Shown: positions 1-11,371 of the stretch, one piece after another
Layout: each line of letters starts with the position of its first letter
How positions within the stretch are numbered: the stretch's first letter is position 1
NCBI RefSeq assembly: GCF_964340395.1
Contig: NC_135562.1
Coordinates: 9,302,134-9,366,133, forward strand
DNA length: 64,000 bases
Direction: 5' to 3'
Origin: Glandiceps talaboti
Taxonomy: Eukaryota > Hemichordata > Enteropneusta > Spengelidae
Program-made: the position numbers and the translations under genes
Notes under the pieces: generated by a model
Databases searched by the model: none
Told to the model about the DNA's origin: nothing
The model's input: only the letters and a program-made list of their open reading frames with translations

Positions 1-605
1 TCGTACGTCCATTCAAATATGGCTGTCATTTTGTCGACCTCGTTCGCATCATTTTCTGAAATTGCTGCCTGCAAAATGTCCCTATACATGTAATTTTCGT
101 TATTCACCCTCTCTTGTATTACGTTCAAGTTCGATTTACCCATCACAAATAAAATGATAATATTTCTGCTTTCACTTCGGAGTGATTTCGCCCATGTTTT
201 TCTGATGACGTCACGCTGTCGCCTATTGTCCGGATGTGATGATATCAATATCACAAGATCCAGAATTCTGACGTCATAACACACGTCAGGATGGTTGATC
301 ATGAAGTCTAGTTTCTTATTCGGAGCACCAAATTCAGACAGCAAGTAATTGCTGTCTTTGCTACTGTCAACGTTTTGTTGCGATAATTTATAACGGTTTC
401 CATGCCACCATCTTAGCCACACCCGAGGCATGTGGAAAATCCAAAACTTGCTTCGTCCCTGTACTGCTTGGTGGTGTCCCTGATTTGTTGTATAAGTCTG
501 TGATTGATGTGTACTGTACAGAAGTATCATTCCATTGAGCAAGGTAATGATCATCAGTATAATAATATATTGGTTAACTTTAACAGATGAAATATTCTTC
601 ATCAT
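1..605 (-). CDS. GT31 (beta-1,3-galactosyltransferase-like) gene, 5' part only
   Basis: Reading the minus strand from a double ATG (605-600) gives an open frame of 201 codons that runs off the left edge of the window. An in-frame TAG lies four codons upstream, which fixes the start. The product begins with a short cytosolic tail and a hydrophobic segment (about residues 12-29, YIILMIITLLNGMILLY), as in a Golgi type II membrane protein. The luminal part has the family landmarks NHPDVC (about residue 103) and RKTWAKSL (about residue 138). These align with domain 1 of the neighbouring four-domain gene (NHPDVC, VRKTWMGAL, YRDILQ). The DxD region would lie beyond the window edge, so catalytic competence cannot be judged. 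Splice-acceptor-like tracts at about 650-675 suggest a 5' noncoding exon further upstream. Family assignment is firm; the sugar specificity is unknown. Confidence 0.85.
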   Translation of the reverse strand, partial: MMKNISSVKVNQYIIILMIITLLNGMILLYSTHQSQTYTTNQGHHQAVQGRSKFWIFHMPRVWLRWWHGNRYKLSQQNVDSSKDSNYLLSEFGAPNKKLDFMINHPDVCYDVRILDLVILISSHPDNRRQRDVIRKTWAKSLRSESRNIIILFVMGKSNLNVIQERVNNENYMYRDILQAAISENDANEVDKMTAIFEWTY

Positions 606-3018
606 CTCGGTGGTCCACTACACTATGGTGAATAGAAGTTATATTTCTGCTGTAAGATTTTGCTTGAAACCCTGGAAAAAAAATATTGTGAATTAAATTA
701 AGAATTTGCTATTTAACAATTACAAACAAAAGAAACAAGTGCTTGCCAAGAACTTCAAGTTGAATTGTGGTACCTGTCTACTTATTTTCGTTCTAACATT
801 AGATCGAGGTTTCTCATATTTATTGTCATTCTATCAAAGTGATCACAGACAGACAGACAGACAGGCAAAGACATTGGTATTCAAACAATTCTTCTTATTG
901 GAAGGTAAAGGTAGTCATGCAAAAAAGTATAGACCCAAACTGTAACCCAATATTTATAGTGGGCGCCCTCCACGGCAAATGTACCCTGTTACGTAACATT
1001 TATACCAATAAGTTACGCTTTCATATATATGTGTTATGTTATAATAAATACCGACATCTCTTGAATAGCTACTGTACATCCCTACCTTGAATGCAGGTGT
1101 AAATTATTTTCATAACTTGATAGATTTGATATATTCATTACACCCACGATCCATATGTCAACATGTGGTGTGGTCAGTGACACCGTTTCTTTTGAAATCC
1201 CTAAATGGTGCGGTTCACACTCCGTGATAGAGGAGCTGTGTGGGGATTATATAATCGGCAATGTGTAGATTTTTAAAGCAGGTATTCGTTTGGTATTGCT
1301 TTCTAATCACAAATCTGTTGGACTCGTACAAGGTGACTTAAGTGAAGTGAACATTCAAAGTTGACAAGTGAAAGTAGATTACTCAGCGCGGTTCAGTGCT
1401 AGACTCTTTGATTAATTGGCACACAGCTAGAAGATACGTGGACAAATCATCAAATGGATCAATCGAGTTAAAACATCGACAACAATATATGTTGGAAATG
1501 TCTAGCTACTGTTGGACACTTTGACACACTATTAAAGTACGTGTGGAATTGACACCTATTCGTGAACCGTGGCCCCAAACATTGACCATACATGTGTAGG
1601 GTTTATGCCTCAAGTTGTCGAGAGAGCTTAGCGTTACACGTACACACTCACCTGTAGTTCTCTAGCAATAGGTTGTTATTTCGGCCTCTATGACTTCACA
1701 TGGCAAACGGTAACTCAACACCTCCGACACTTCATATATGCATGATAATATGGACATATGTGTTACGGCAAATGTGAGTTCCGTATTTCCAATGTGTAGC
1801 AACAGGGACTTGACGTCGTATCACTTCGACTGTCACTTTCACTCTTCGTGAGTCAAGTTCAAAATTTACATATGACAAGACATTATGTTAATTACTTCTG
1901 TTGTTGTTATTGTTCAGCATACAATAGAAGCGGGTTGACCGCTCCAGTATGTAACATGGGTTTTTGTATAGTAAATAGTTATTCACTGGAAAATAAACCA
2001 TAGGCCCTTCACCTTCGTGTGGGGTCTATATGAATAAACTGACTGGCGTGTATTTTAATTTGTTTGCCAACCCGATCATTTGAACAAATGAAAAAAAATA
2101 TATATAAATTTGACGGTGTTCCTCTAAGTTCAATGACCTTCTTCATCTGAACTCCATAGCCATCGTCGTAAAGGCTACTCTACTGTTCTTTCTACGGCAA
2201 GGCTTCGCATATTTCGAAGCTATGAATTCGCTAAACATTGCTATCTGTTCTGCCTAACACGTGTTTTATTTCCATACATTTGTGTATTGAGTATACCCCA
2301 CACTTTTGTTTTTGCTTTCTTTACAACGTTGTTTGTTTTTTTCCAACGTGGACCTGAGCTTTTCTCTTGTCATGTTATAGCTTCGTATCACAGTCACTTG
2401 TGAACCGAGATATATTTCAAAATATAATAAATTATCAATAATATTGACGTATTTGACGATAATGTGAGAAATTTATTATATTCTGAGCATGTGTCGGGGA
2501 ACAAGCGCCTTGTGCTTCGTATATATTTCCATAAGTTAGGAGGAGCTGAATGTGTAGAGCGACACCAACGACGGACTTTTTACATAAGAATAACTCACAT
2601 TATTTGTTAGCTGATATGATCCTATCTGCATGACAAAAAGGTAAACAATAATTTATGCATTGAACAAGGAGACTAGTGGCGTTACTGGCGTAATATGTTT
2701 TCAATAATAGTACACGAAGTGACGTTGGCTGCACATCGTTAGGGTTCACATGTTTAGAGTCGTTCACAAACCTTTGTTGATTTTATCATCATTTAATATT
2801 TTTTGCCAAAAATGAATGTGAAAGGGGAATGTCACTCCTCCACGGAGTAAAACTTTGGGATCTGGAGTGACATGGTTTCACGTACATTTTTTCACCTCTA
2901 TATATTATCATTATTATATTGTTCTTTCAATAATACCTTAATTTGATACAATTTCCAGTCTCATTTCATGACCTGTAATTTTTTAATTTTTTTTACATAT
3001 TACAGATACAAAGTGATA

Positions 3019-3121
3019 GTAGTCTCGGTTACCCAAACTCTCATCGCTGGGTTTTTTTCTACGCTTGGAGAGGTCTCGTAGGCAGAGCCCCCAGCGGCGA
3101 GAGTCTGGGTAACCGAGACTG
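3019..3121. mobile_element. Palindromic hAT-like MITE with 8-bp target duplication
   Basis: The two ends are near-perfect inverted repeats of about 30 bp (AGTCTCGGTTACCCA near the left end, complement near the right end). They are separated by about 35 bp, so the element folds into one hairpin. The direct repeat AAGTGATA flanks it at 3011-3018 and 3122-3129. An 8-bp duplication and a terminus starting CAG (right end) are typical of hAT elements. It is too small to encode a protein. Confidence 0.7.
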
Positions 3122-4089
3122 AAGTGATAAATAAACTATATTGATTCAAGTGTCTAAGCAGATATAAATGTTTACTATTATTATTCATGAACTCCAAGTC
3201 CTTTAGATAACCATGAATATGCGTTATACGTCTAATGAACATTCATATTTGATAAGGCCAGTGAGGCACAATGTACCACTGAAACATAGGGGCGTGTAAC
3301 GTTTCTTAGATTGTTGTTTTCCTGGGCTAAAGGTTAAATATAAAAACCTTTTGACTATATATTCCTATCTGTAAGGGAGTAGTGTTGTTTCTACCACAGG
3401 TACTACATCGAGAAACCTCGATCTCTAATGTTAGAACGAAAATATACACGGAAGATGTAATTTATTATCACTACATCGGCACTTCAATCCAGGGAGTATT
3501 TGGTATAGTACATACAGCATATAGGACGATATCGGCAAAACATAGAGGGCGCTCTGTAGAGTGTATACTTTCGGAGCCTCAAGTGGCACCATGATTTTAT
3601 AAGCTTTTTACTCAAGTGAAAATACTTTAAACAGTACATGCCTTTTATGACATTACAATTGTCTCCAAGCATTGTTAGAACAGATTGCATTGAATGACGT
3701 AACATGACAAGACAATACACACCATAGACTGCATATGTCTATGGACAGACATACGTACATAACATACAAGTTTGCATTGCACAAGGACACACATACTTGC
3801 GTTACATAACACCCCGTGACAGTCATACCATGTTTTGTACTTTGTTTTATTACCAGTCCACCACAAAGCACAGGCGTAAAAAACCCAGACAAATTTAGTT
3901 TACGATTGGTATCTTCGCTAAAGTATCATTATTTACTAAAATAAAAACTAATGAAAGGCAACGATTTCTGTTTTCAAAGAGCAAAAAAAAAACAGTAACA
4001 AATTCAATGACATAGACGGCAGCCACAGCTATTCCATTGCTATATACACATTGATTTTCTTACATAACATTACTTTATAGTACAATCTG

Positions 4090-4385
4090 TTGCAGGTTAG
4101 TGTTCACTGGCGCTGTTTGACTCAACTACTCAGAAATTAATAAGAAACTGTACATCCTATATTTTGATTGTAATTTCTTGCAATAATAAACTTGAAATAA
4201 ACAATTCAGGCATACTGCAACGAGACGCAACACACTGGCGCCAATGTTTTGACGTCTGTGTTTGATGGTTGCATGTTGCAAGAAACTGTATTCATTCAAT
4301 CTTGCTACCTTAAAATGTAGCATGTACAGTTTATTAATGGTTTATGTGTGGATATATCATAGAGCCAGTGAACACTAACTTGCAA
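4090..4385. mobile_element. Inverted-repeat MITE-like element
   Basis: A 22-bp inverted repeat (TTGCAGGTTAGTGTTCACTG start at 4090-4111, complement at 4364-4385, one mismatch) bounds about 296 bp of non-coding sequence. The family is not identified and no clear target duplication was found. Confidence 0.55.
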
Positions 4386-4719
4386 GAGGTTGTAGCACAA
4401 TTGTGTCTGTTCCTCGACTTATTCACCCACTCTTCATCTCTTCGGTTTATTTTGTCTCGTTTGCAAATCGGATAAATTTTAACAAGTTAACGTATAATCA
4501 CGTCAAACATTAATTAAAATAAAATGAAAATAGAACGGTTCGATTTTTTTAAGTTTTAAATTAACTCAGCCGACTAACTAACCTTAACAGAGTCCGTTTG
4601 TATATTTAGACGAGTTTTCTTCGCAACTTTTTTTTTTTTTAGTTTCATGATTTTGTCATGATTTGCATGGGTCATCGCACATACTTCGTACGATTGAGAA
4701 TAAGCTTGAATTTGTCATT

Positions 4720-5412
4720 TTATGACCTCTGATGTGACCCCGAATTTTACATACGGGTATTTGCGCTCATGACAAAGCCGTCACGCAGTGAAGATGACGT
4801 GTTCCTCAATGTAACAATGATTCTCCTACGACCGAAATATACTATTATATAATTTGGAGATAGAAAAGTAAGCAAATTCATTTAAAGCCTTTAAATCCCT
4901 CAAATGGGAAAAATTGACGAGTTTGATTTTATCTCAGCTGAATTTCTTTACTTTTGTTTATGCTTAGAGGACCCCAAAAAGTCCCCCAAGTAATTTTTCT
5001 CCAATTCTGCAACCTCTCTGAAATAGAGTTATAAAAATTGGCAAATCTGGTTTAGAAGAGGCCTGTTGTACACTGTGGCAAGGCATTCTGGGGGGGGGGG
5101 GAGTTGGGAGCTCCTAATATCTTCAATCATTTCCCAAACAATACTGTAACTTTTGCTTAACTTGAGATTAGTTTTTGTTCTTAATTCCCACAATGCCTCG
5201 CACCACATTGTACTATACAGCCTGAATTGGGGGCCTCTTCAAAGTCAAATCTGCCAGTTTTGATTATATCATATTTTCGAAAGATCTTAGATGAAGATGA
5301 AGAAATTAGTGAAAATAGACCCTAAGCATAAAGAAATGCTCTCCTGCCCACACCTTCACAAAGTGCCAGGATGTGCTCGGATGAATTTCAGGGTCACGAT
5401 GAGGTCACGTGA
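4720..5412. mobile_element. Foldback element, about 700 bp, diverged long inverted repeat
   Basis: Several blocks recur in inverted order. TGACCTCTGATGTGACCCC near 4723 faces the complement near 5405. TTTATGCTTAGAGGACCCC near 4957 faces its complement near 5320. AGAAGAGGCC near 5055 faces GGCCTCTTC near 5232. The arms surround a centre with an interrupted poly-G run (5091-5102). The nested order indicates one large diverged palindrome, probably an old non-autonomous DNA transposon. Confidence 0.55.
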
Positions 5413-5541
5413 ATTCATGAATGAGACATATTGCTAAACACTAGTAAATTAGTATGTACCCAAATATATGACAACAATGACGATTGTAACGAATTTGAAC
5501 AGCGTTTGGTCACAAGTTATTGTTCATAATACTTTTGGCAA

Positions 5542-5637
<96 letters not shown>
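5542..5637. repeat. (TA)n microsatellite
   Basis: Uninterrupted TA dinucleotides over about 96 bp in the intergenic space downstream of the four-domain GT31 gene. Confidence 0.98.
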
Positions 5638-5640
<3 letters not shown>

Positions 5641-6034
5641 AGTTTGGAATTTCCGGCAGAAATAAAAAATTCGATATGATAAATTAAATTAAAAAATAGC
5701 GATCATTTCAGAAACACATTTGTGAGATTTAGCGAGCTCCCTTTACAAAAGTTAAGATTTCGATGCAGAAAATTAACCATTCTCAAAAATTACCTTAGAA
5801 ATGTTTTCTGGGGACAAAAAATTGGCAAGCGAACAAAATTCAAACGGATTAATGCAAATCAACACATTGAGGCTACATGTAGGAATATGCAGAGAAACAT
5901 GAACGCGTTTGATAAATTCCAGAGATGCTTTCTGTAAGTCATATATGATAATTATTGTATACAAACGTGCATGTGAAACAGTTTTGAATTGAATTGATGG
6001 CAATGACTGATTGGGACAATCATTTTAAATAAAC

Positions 6035-9000
6035 TTATTCGAGATCTTTCAATAAATTTTTGTACCTCCGGGACCCTGTCATTTTGGGGCACGTCTTAAA
6101 CATAGTTCCACTTAGTCTTGCGTCTGTCATGGATACCCATTCTACGTAATCAGCAGCTAAAAGATCAACTTTAGTACAAATTTGATCAATGGCTTTTGGA
6201 TCATCTAACTGAAATCCATCATGGTGTGTTGGTTTGGTAAACAGTCCCGCTAACATAATACCAAGATATGCACCATGGTTGGCAACAGGTTTGACTATCT
6301 TACATGACTTAGCAAGACCTTTCATGACATCCTTTGATATAATGAACGCTTTGTCGTTACAATATGGAGGAAACACCTCAGATGGCCAAGCGTCTTCCGA
6401 TACGTAATCGTCGCTCTCCTTGTCACGTGATGGTTTGGCGTTTTCAACTACTTTCCCTAGCATAAATTTAGTTGTTGGTCTGTTTTCTAAATCTTTGATA
6501 ACATTCGGGAAATCGACATACATTGGTTGCCTGGTTATCATCAGGTATTCTAAATCAAGGCAGTTCTGATTTGCCCACGTGATTGCCTGGGCATTATCGG
6601 GTTTGTTGGCGTAAAGTTTATCTTCGTTGTCAATAATAATCACATCAAGGAACATTCTGTGTTCATTTTTCAGGAACATCATGACATTTTCATCCGTGGT
6701 TTTATCCATCATGAAGTATACCAGAATTCTCTTCTCGCTGACAATCCCAGATGTGGCCCAAGTGGTTCTCAGCCATTTCCGTACAACGTAGTCCAAAGTT
6801 CCTGTGCGAATGATGACCAATAGGAACACCGGACTCTTTAGTTGATTAGCATAATGACTGCAACTGTATTGGTCTGTGCGGTCCCAGTTGACGTTTTGAA
6901 TGGCATCTCCCGGAGGAAGAGAGGTGTGTGGGTCATGTTTTTGGTGAAGAGGAGGTTCACACAAGTTGTTGGATTTGAGGTGATTGAGTTGAATCCAATA
7001 TCTGTAATACATATTGGTCCACATATGATGTGAGACTAATGCTTGTCGTACCGAACAGCGATGCCGATACATTCCATGCATGTCATAATGATTGTGAGGC
7101 AAAGGTGCGCCACCAACGCCTGCAACTAAGATACCAACATACAGATCTTCCCATCTGAATGGCTTGGAGTGACGTGATGCTTCGTAGACTTTCAATGCTA
7201 GGTCACCAGACATCAAATATGCTGGTCCAGCATTGTACGTTGGGTACGTGTCGTGTGGCCATACATGTCTTGGAGTATACCATTTGTTCTCGATCACTCT
7301 CAAAGGTTCTGATCCTACCAGAGCATCGCCAAGATAGAAGTTCTTTCTTGGTGCGTCTTTCAAGTATGCCATCATGTTATCTGTGTGTAGGAAAACATCT
7401 TCATCAATCTTTAAGACGTATTTTGCCTTCGTACAGTACTCGGCAGCATAACGGTATAACATTAATGTTTTGAGAACTAAGTGATCATAACTCTCCATGA
7501 ATGTTTGTTGAAGAATGTCGCCATATTTCTCGTTTTCTTCATCAACTGCTGTCTGAAGTTCGCTGTCACCAGATGGAATAGCCAGTAGAAATAGAGCAAC
7601 CATCTTGGGTTTATCTGGGTCTGGATAATAGCGGCCCCATGTTTCACGGATAGAATTGCGAGTTGAGGAATTAGCTGGAGATGAAAGTATTCCAGCAAAG
7701 AGGACCACTTCATCCATTTTACTGCATGCATCAGGATGGTTGAGGCGAAATTCAAAGCTATGTGGTTTAGAGACAGCGCCATCAGTGATTGGAATAAAGT
7801 GGTTGTTGACATTTTTGTTGTCATAAGTTAGATCTGAAAAAGACGAGCTGTCTTTGTTACAGTCTTCAAATTCCGACCATTGCCATTCCCGCCAGTATCG
7901 GTAAAGGGTCAACACAAGGTCATCATCCTTGGGACATGCAATCACTACCAAGAATTTCAAATCACACATTGAACGTTCGTCACCACTTGTGTCAAAACCG
8001 ACATGATTGGTCATCTTGAAACCATTCTCCTTGGCAACCATTCCAAAGAACACGTCATCCAATGGGAAGAGAGCCTTCTTTTTCATAGTAGGAAAGATAT
8101 CTCTGGTGATGTCCTGTGCCATGAGATAAGCAGCGCCATTTGGATGTTTAGGGTAGACTGATTCTGAATATACCTCTTGGCTGACATAAACCTCACTTTT
8201 TGGATCTCGATCTGGTTTGCGTGTCTCTTGAATATTTCCTACGATAACTCGCATGATTGGCAAAGTATCTATGTAGCGCATGATGTTGTCTAAGTTAACG
8301 ATCATATGATCTTCTGTTTTCATCATCCATCGAGCTTGTATACAGAATAAGTTGACCCATTCGAATCCTTTGGTTGTCATAAGCGTCCTGTGTTTACTGG
8401 CTTCCTTCACGTTCACTATTACAACATCCTTGTATTTTTTGTTCTCCTCGACCACCTTATCATTAACGTCATCATCAGTTGACAAGCCAACGATGAAGAC
8501 AACATGAACTCGTCTCCCTGGTAACTTTCGAGTGTACTCTCCCCAGGTTTCCCTGATTGCCTGACGACGATCCCCATGTTCTGGATCAGAGATAGTAAAT
8601 ATAAGTAGATTCACCCTTGTGTGAATCTCTTTTTCAGAACACAAGTCACTATGGTTACTGATGAATTTGTGGTTTTTGTTGCTGTCGACGTCTGGTGCTG
8701 CTGCTAGGAGAGGCGCAACATTGGCAGGTGGGATTTCTTCTGGCGGCTTATCATTGTCTAAGCTCTGAGGTGCTGTACATGTTACGTTCTTTACTCTGGA
8801 CCACTCTAACTTTATCTGTTCAGGGCTAGATACTCCCCATACAAACTCGTTTTTCTCTTTACAGATTCCAGACACGTCGGCCATCGGATGATTTACGTAG
8901 CCTGGTTTAAATCCTGGATGGAGCTGAGGGGTGACACTCAATTCTTTTAACAATAATGCAAGATAGATGTCCTCAATAGGAAACCTTTTAACTGTGAAGG

Positions 9001-9901
9001 TTTTGCTGTAGGCATCCAACACGACGTCAGAAGATAACAAATAGATAGGTGCCAATAGGTAGGGTGGGTAAGTCGCTGACGGCCAGTCATCTTCCGATAC
9101 GTAAAACTTACTCTTTGGGTCTCTGCTAGGGCGGCCTGTACGTATCAAGTTACCAAGAGCAATTTTGTTGTCATCTTTCTCGCTTACGTAATTGACAAGG
9201 TAATCATTTATTAAGACCATTCTATCAGACACTTTCAGCATGTACCTTGCATTAGGACAAAACTCTGCAACCCATTGCAATGCACCAATCAGTTTCAGCG
9301 TTTCATTCTTTTCACTATCAACGACATCAAGTTGCAAAATATCTCTGTATTCTTTGTTTTCAGTGTCAACTTTTGATTGGTCTCCTTTATTAGGTGTGTG
9401 GCCAATGAAAAACAATATAACGACGTCGTTATATTTCTCTTTCAGTGCCCCCATCCAAGTTTTTCTTACAGCAGCTCTCAGCCTGTATTGATGTGGGGCT
9501 GACGTGACCACGACCACAAGAGGAATTTCGGGAATGTTTGCACAAACATCTGGATGGTTGAGTAGAAATTGAAACTGCCTTACAATAGGTTTACGAATTT
9601 CCGTTTCATCAGCAGGTAATTGTGCATCTTTTGCAGGAACAGAATCTTTCTTGTCCTTCGATTCAAGTTGGTTGCCATCTACGTTCACATCATTGTCAAC
9701 GTCCATACGGTCAATTCTTTGCAACGTTTCTACTGATTTTGTAGATCCGGCCAATTCTTCCTCATTATTCCCTATATTATATACCATCCAGAATAAATTA
9801 AGAATACACAGAAGCAACAGAAGTTTGATTATTTGCTTCACTCGTTTTGACGACATGATGACAGTCTGACAGTCTGACCTATAAGTATTGAGTTCAAACA
9901 C
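6035..9901 (-). CDS. Four-domain GT31 glycosyltransferase-like protein, one canonical DxD domain
   Basis: Intronless frame of 1288 codons. The likely start is the internal Met at 9856 (residue 16, MSSKR), because it sits just before the single membrane anchor (about residues 24-41). That gives a Golgi type II protein of 1273 aa. Four beta-1,3-galactosyltransferase-type (GT31) domains follow: about 105-375, 408-670, 712-975 and 1010-1275. Repeated landmarks are NHPD, IRETWG or equivalents, YVSEDxW and YP..YLMS. Domain 3 alone keeps the metal-binding DxD (D833-E834-D835 in KIDEDVF) together with W917-E918-D919. Domain 1 has SDR (225-227) at the DxD, domain 2 has EDH (530-532) and domain 4 has RQP (1124-1126). 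Domain 4 also replaces the later ED motif with NHGA. So one catalytic and three probably non-catalytic domains are inferred. GT31 enzymes add Gal or GlcNAc in beta-1,3 linkage using UDP-sugars; the substrate here cannot be told. A splice-acceptor-like tract near 9947 suggests an upstream 5' UTR exon. Confidence 0.92.
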   Translation of the reverse strand: MFELNTYRSDCQTVIMSSKRVKQIIKLLLLLCILNLFWMVYNIGNNEEELAGSTKSVETLQRIDRMDVDNDVNVDGNQLESKDKKDSVPAKDAQLPADETEIRKPIVRQFQFLLNHPDVCANIPEIPLVVVVTSAPHQYRLRAAVRKTWMGALKEKYNDVVILFFIGHTPNKGDQSKVDTENKEYRDILQLDVVDSEKNETLKLIGALQWVAEFCPNARYMLKVSDRMVLINDYLVNYVSEKDDNKIALGNLIRTGRPSRDPKSKFYVSEDDWPSATYPPYLLAPIYLLSSDVVLDAYSKTFTVKRFPIEDIYLALLLKELSVTPQLHPGFKPGYVNHPMADVSGICKEKNEFVWGVSSPEQIKLEWSRVKNVTCTAPQSLDNDKPPEEIPPANVAPLLAAAPDVDSNKNHKFISNHSDLCSEKEIHTRVNLLIFTISDPEHGDRRQAIRETWGEYTRKLPGRRVHVVFIVGLSTDDDVNDKVVEENKKYKDVVIVNVKEASKHRTLMTTKGFEWVNLFCIQARWMMKTEDHMIVNLDNIMRYIDTLPIMRVIVGNIQETRKPDRDPKSEVYVSQEVYSESVYPKHPNGAAYLMAQDITRDIFPTMKKKALFPLDDVFFGMVAKENGFKMTNHVGFDTSGDERSMCDLKFLVVIACPKDDDLVLTLYRYWREWQWSEFEDCNKDSSSFSDLTYDNKNVNNHFIPITDGAVSKPHSFEFRLNHPDACSKMDEVVLFAGILSSPANSSTRNSIRETWGRYYPDPDKPKMVALFLLAIPSGDSELQTAVDEENEKYGDILQQTFMESYDHLVLKTLMLYRYAAEYCTKAKYVLKIDEDVFLHTDNMMAYLKDAPRKNFYLGDALVGSEPLRVIENKWYTPRHVWPHDTYPTYNAGPAYLMSGDLALKVYEASRHSKPFRWEDLYVGILVAGVGGAPLPHNHYDMHGMYRHRCSVRQALVSHHMWTNMYYRYWIQLNHLKSNNLCEPPLHQKHDPHTSLPPGDAIQNVNWDRTDQYSCSHYANQLKSPVFLLVIIRTGTLDYVVRKWLRTTWATSGIVSEKRILVYFMMDKTTDENVMMFLKNEHRMFLDVIIIDNEDKLYANKPDNAQAITWANQNCLDLEYLMITRQPMYVDFPNVIKDLENRPTTKFMLGKVVENAKPSRDKESDDYVSEDAWPSEVFPPYCNDKAFIISKDVMKGLAKSCKIVKPVANHGAYLGIMLAGLFTKPTHHDGFQLDDPKAIDQICTKVDLLAADYVEWVSMTDARLSGTMFKTCPKMTGSRRYKNLLKDLE

Positions 9902-10726
9902 GTTAGAAATGTCTTTTGGATGGTAGGAATCTCATCTCATTGCTTCACCTGTAACAAACAAGAAGAAAGAGAAATTACTGACGGGGTACTTTGTCATGGA
10001 TAGTATAAAACATTTGATTTCACTATCTAAAATCGTTAGCAGCCCCTATATTCAAACGTTCAGCTTTAAACTGAAAAAAAGTAACGTTTTATTTCTGTTT
10101 CAAGTTACCCTAATGTATGGACTCCTTTTTAGACATAAGATAAAAAGTGAACTACAACGAAAGAGGTATAGTCTTTCATTGAATAATTTTTTTGAGTTGC
10201 ACAATTCTGCTAAAAGTGAAAGCAAGGGTATTCAAACATGGAGTTCAACCAAAACTGTGTCAGATATCTTTCATAATTTCGTCTTATGTATTTTGGACAA
10301 ATTTGAAGTGATAATGTGGATGAGAAATTGGTATCTTTACTTTGTAAATATTTAAATTTTCCTATAGCTGTCTGAGAGATAACTAGTACATGCACATTGG
10401 CTGCATTACGCACGGTCATTGTACACGTTATTGTCAATGCTAGCACTTTCCAAGTGACATGTAAGAATCTCTGAGAAGTGTTCTACGAATTTATACACGA
10501 GTGTGGGCTCTGTGATTTATATAGCTTCGTGGAAAGCTGCAGGGCGGTATAGCTATAAAAAACAATGCCATGAATGATTACGTCACTATTGGCGATATAT
10601 ACAATGATTTAACCCCCCCCCCCCCATTCTCATTATTGACCGTGTGCCATTGTTCATGTTAGAACCAATGTCAACTTTATCGACTCGTCAAACTGTGTTT
10701 ATTAGAGTTGTGTAAAGCATAGCCCA

Positions 10727-10850
10727 TCCACCAACTGGTGACGGTCCATGTGTAAAATAATCAACGTGTTATCATAGACTCTCCACACCAACTGGTGAGG
10801 GTTCATGTGTAAAGTAATCGACATGTTATAAAGTTAAGTTGCGTCATATA
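10727..10850. repeat. Two-copy tandem repeat of about 62 bp
   Basis: The block CACCAACTGGTGA..GG.. CATGTGTAAA recurs twice in direct orientation with a few substitutions. A third partial start (CCTCCACCAACT) follows at about 10853. Confidence 0.65.
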
Positions 10851-11085
10851 CCCTCCACCAACTTTTGGTTCCGGTTACTAGACCCCACCTAGTCAGTCCT
10901 AAACTTTTTAACGTGCTCGAGAAAATATAATCGCAAAATTGTGAAATCTCCCAAGAAATAATAGATGCGGAAACTGACATCAACTTAAAAAGACAATATA
11001 AAACTGTTCTTCCACTCTGTAATGGCTGTACATGTGATGAAAAGAAACGAATACTGTAACACAGAGACCATATGGAGCACATACG

Positions 11086-11371
<286 letters not shown>

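Larger units (their letters stand above)
606..6034. other. Intergenic region between the two GT31 genes
   Basis: No convincing coding exon was seen on either strand. It holds a short CAGA run (about 846-864), a hAT-like palindromic MITE (3019-3121), an inverted-repeat element (4090-4385), a long foldback repeat (about 4720-5412) and a (TA)n array (5542-5637). A truncated copy of the TTAA MITE family seen in HMBOX1 and PPIE introns lies at about 3590-3720. The rest is AT-rich unique sequence that presumably includes the promoter of the left-hand gene and the 3' UTR of the right-hand one. Confidence 0.6.
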
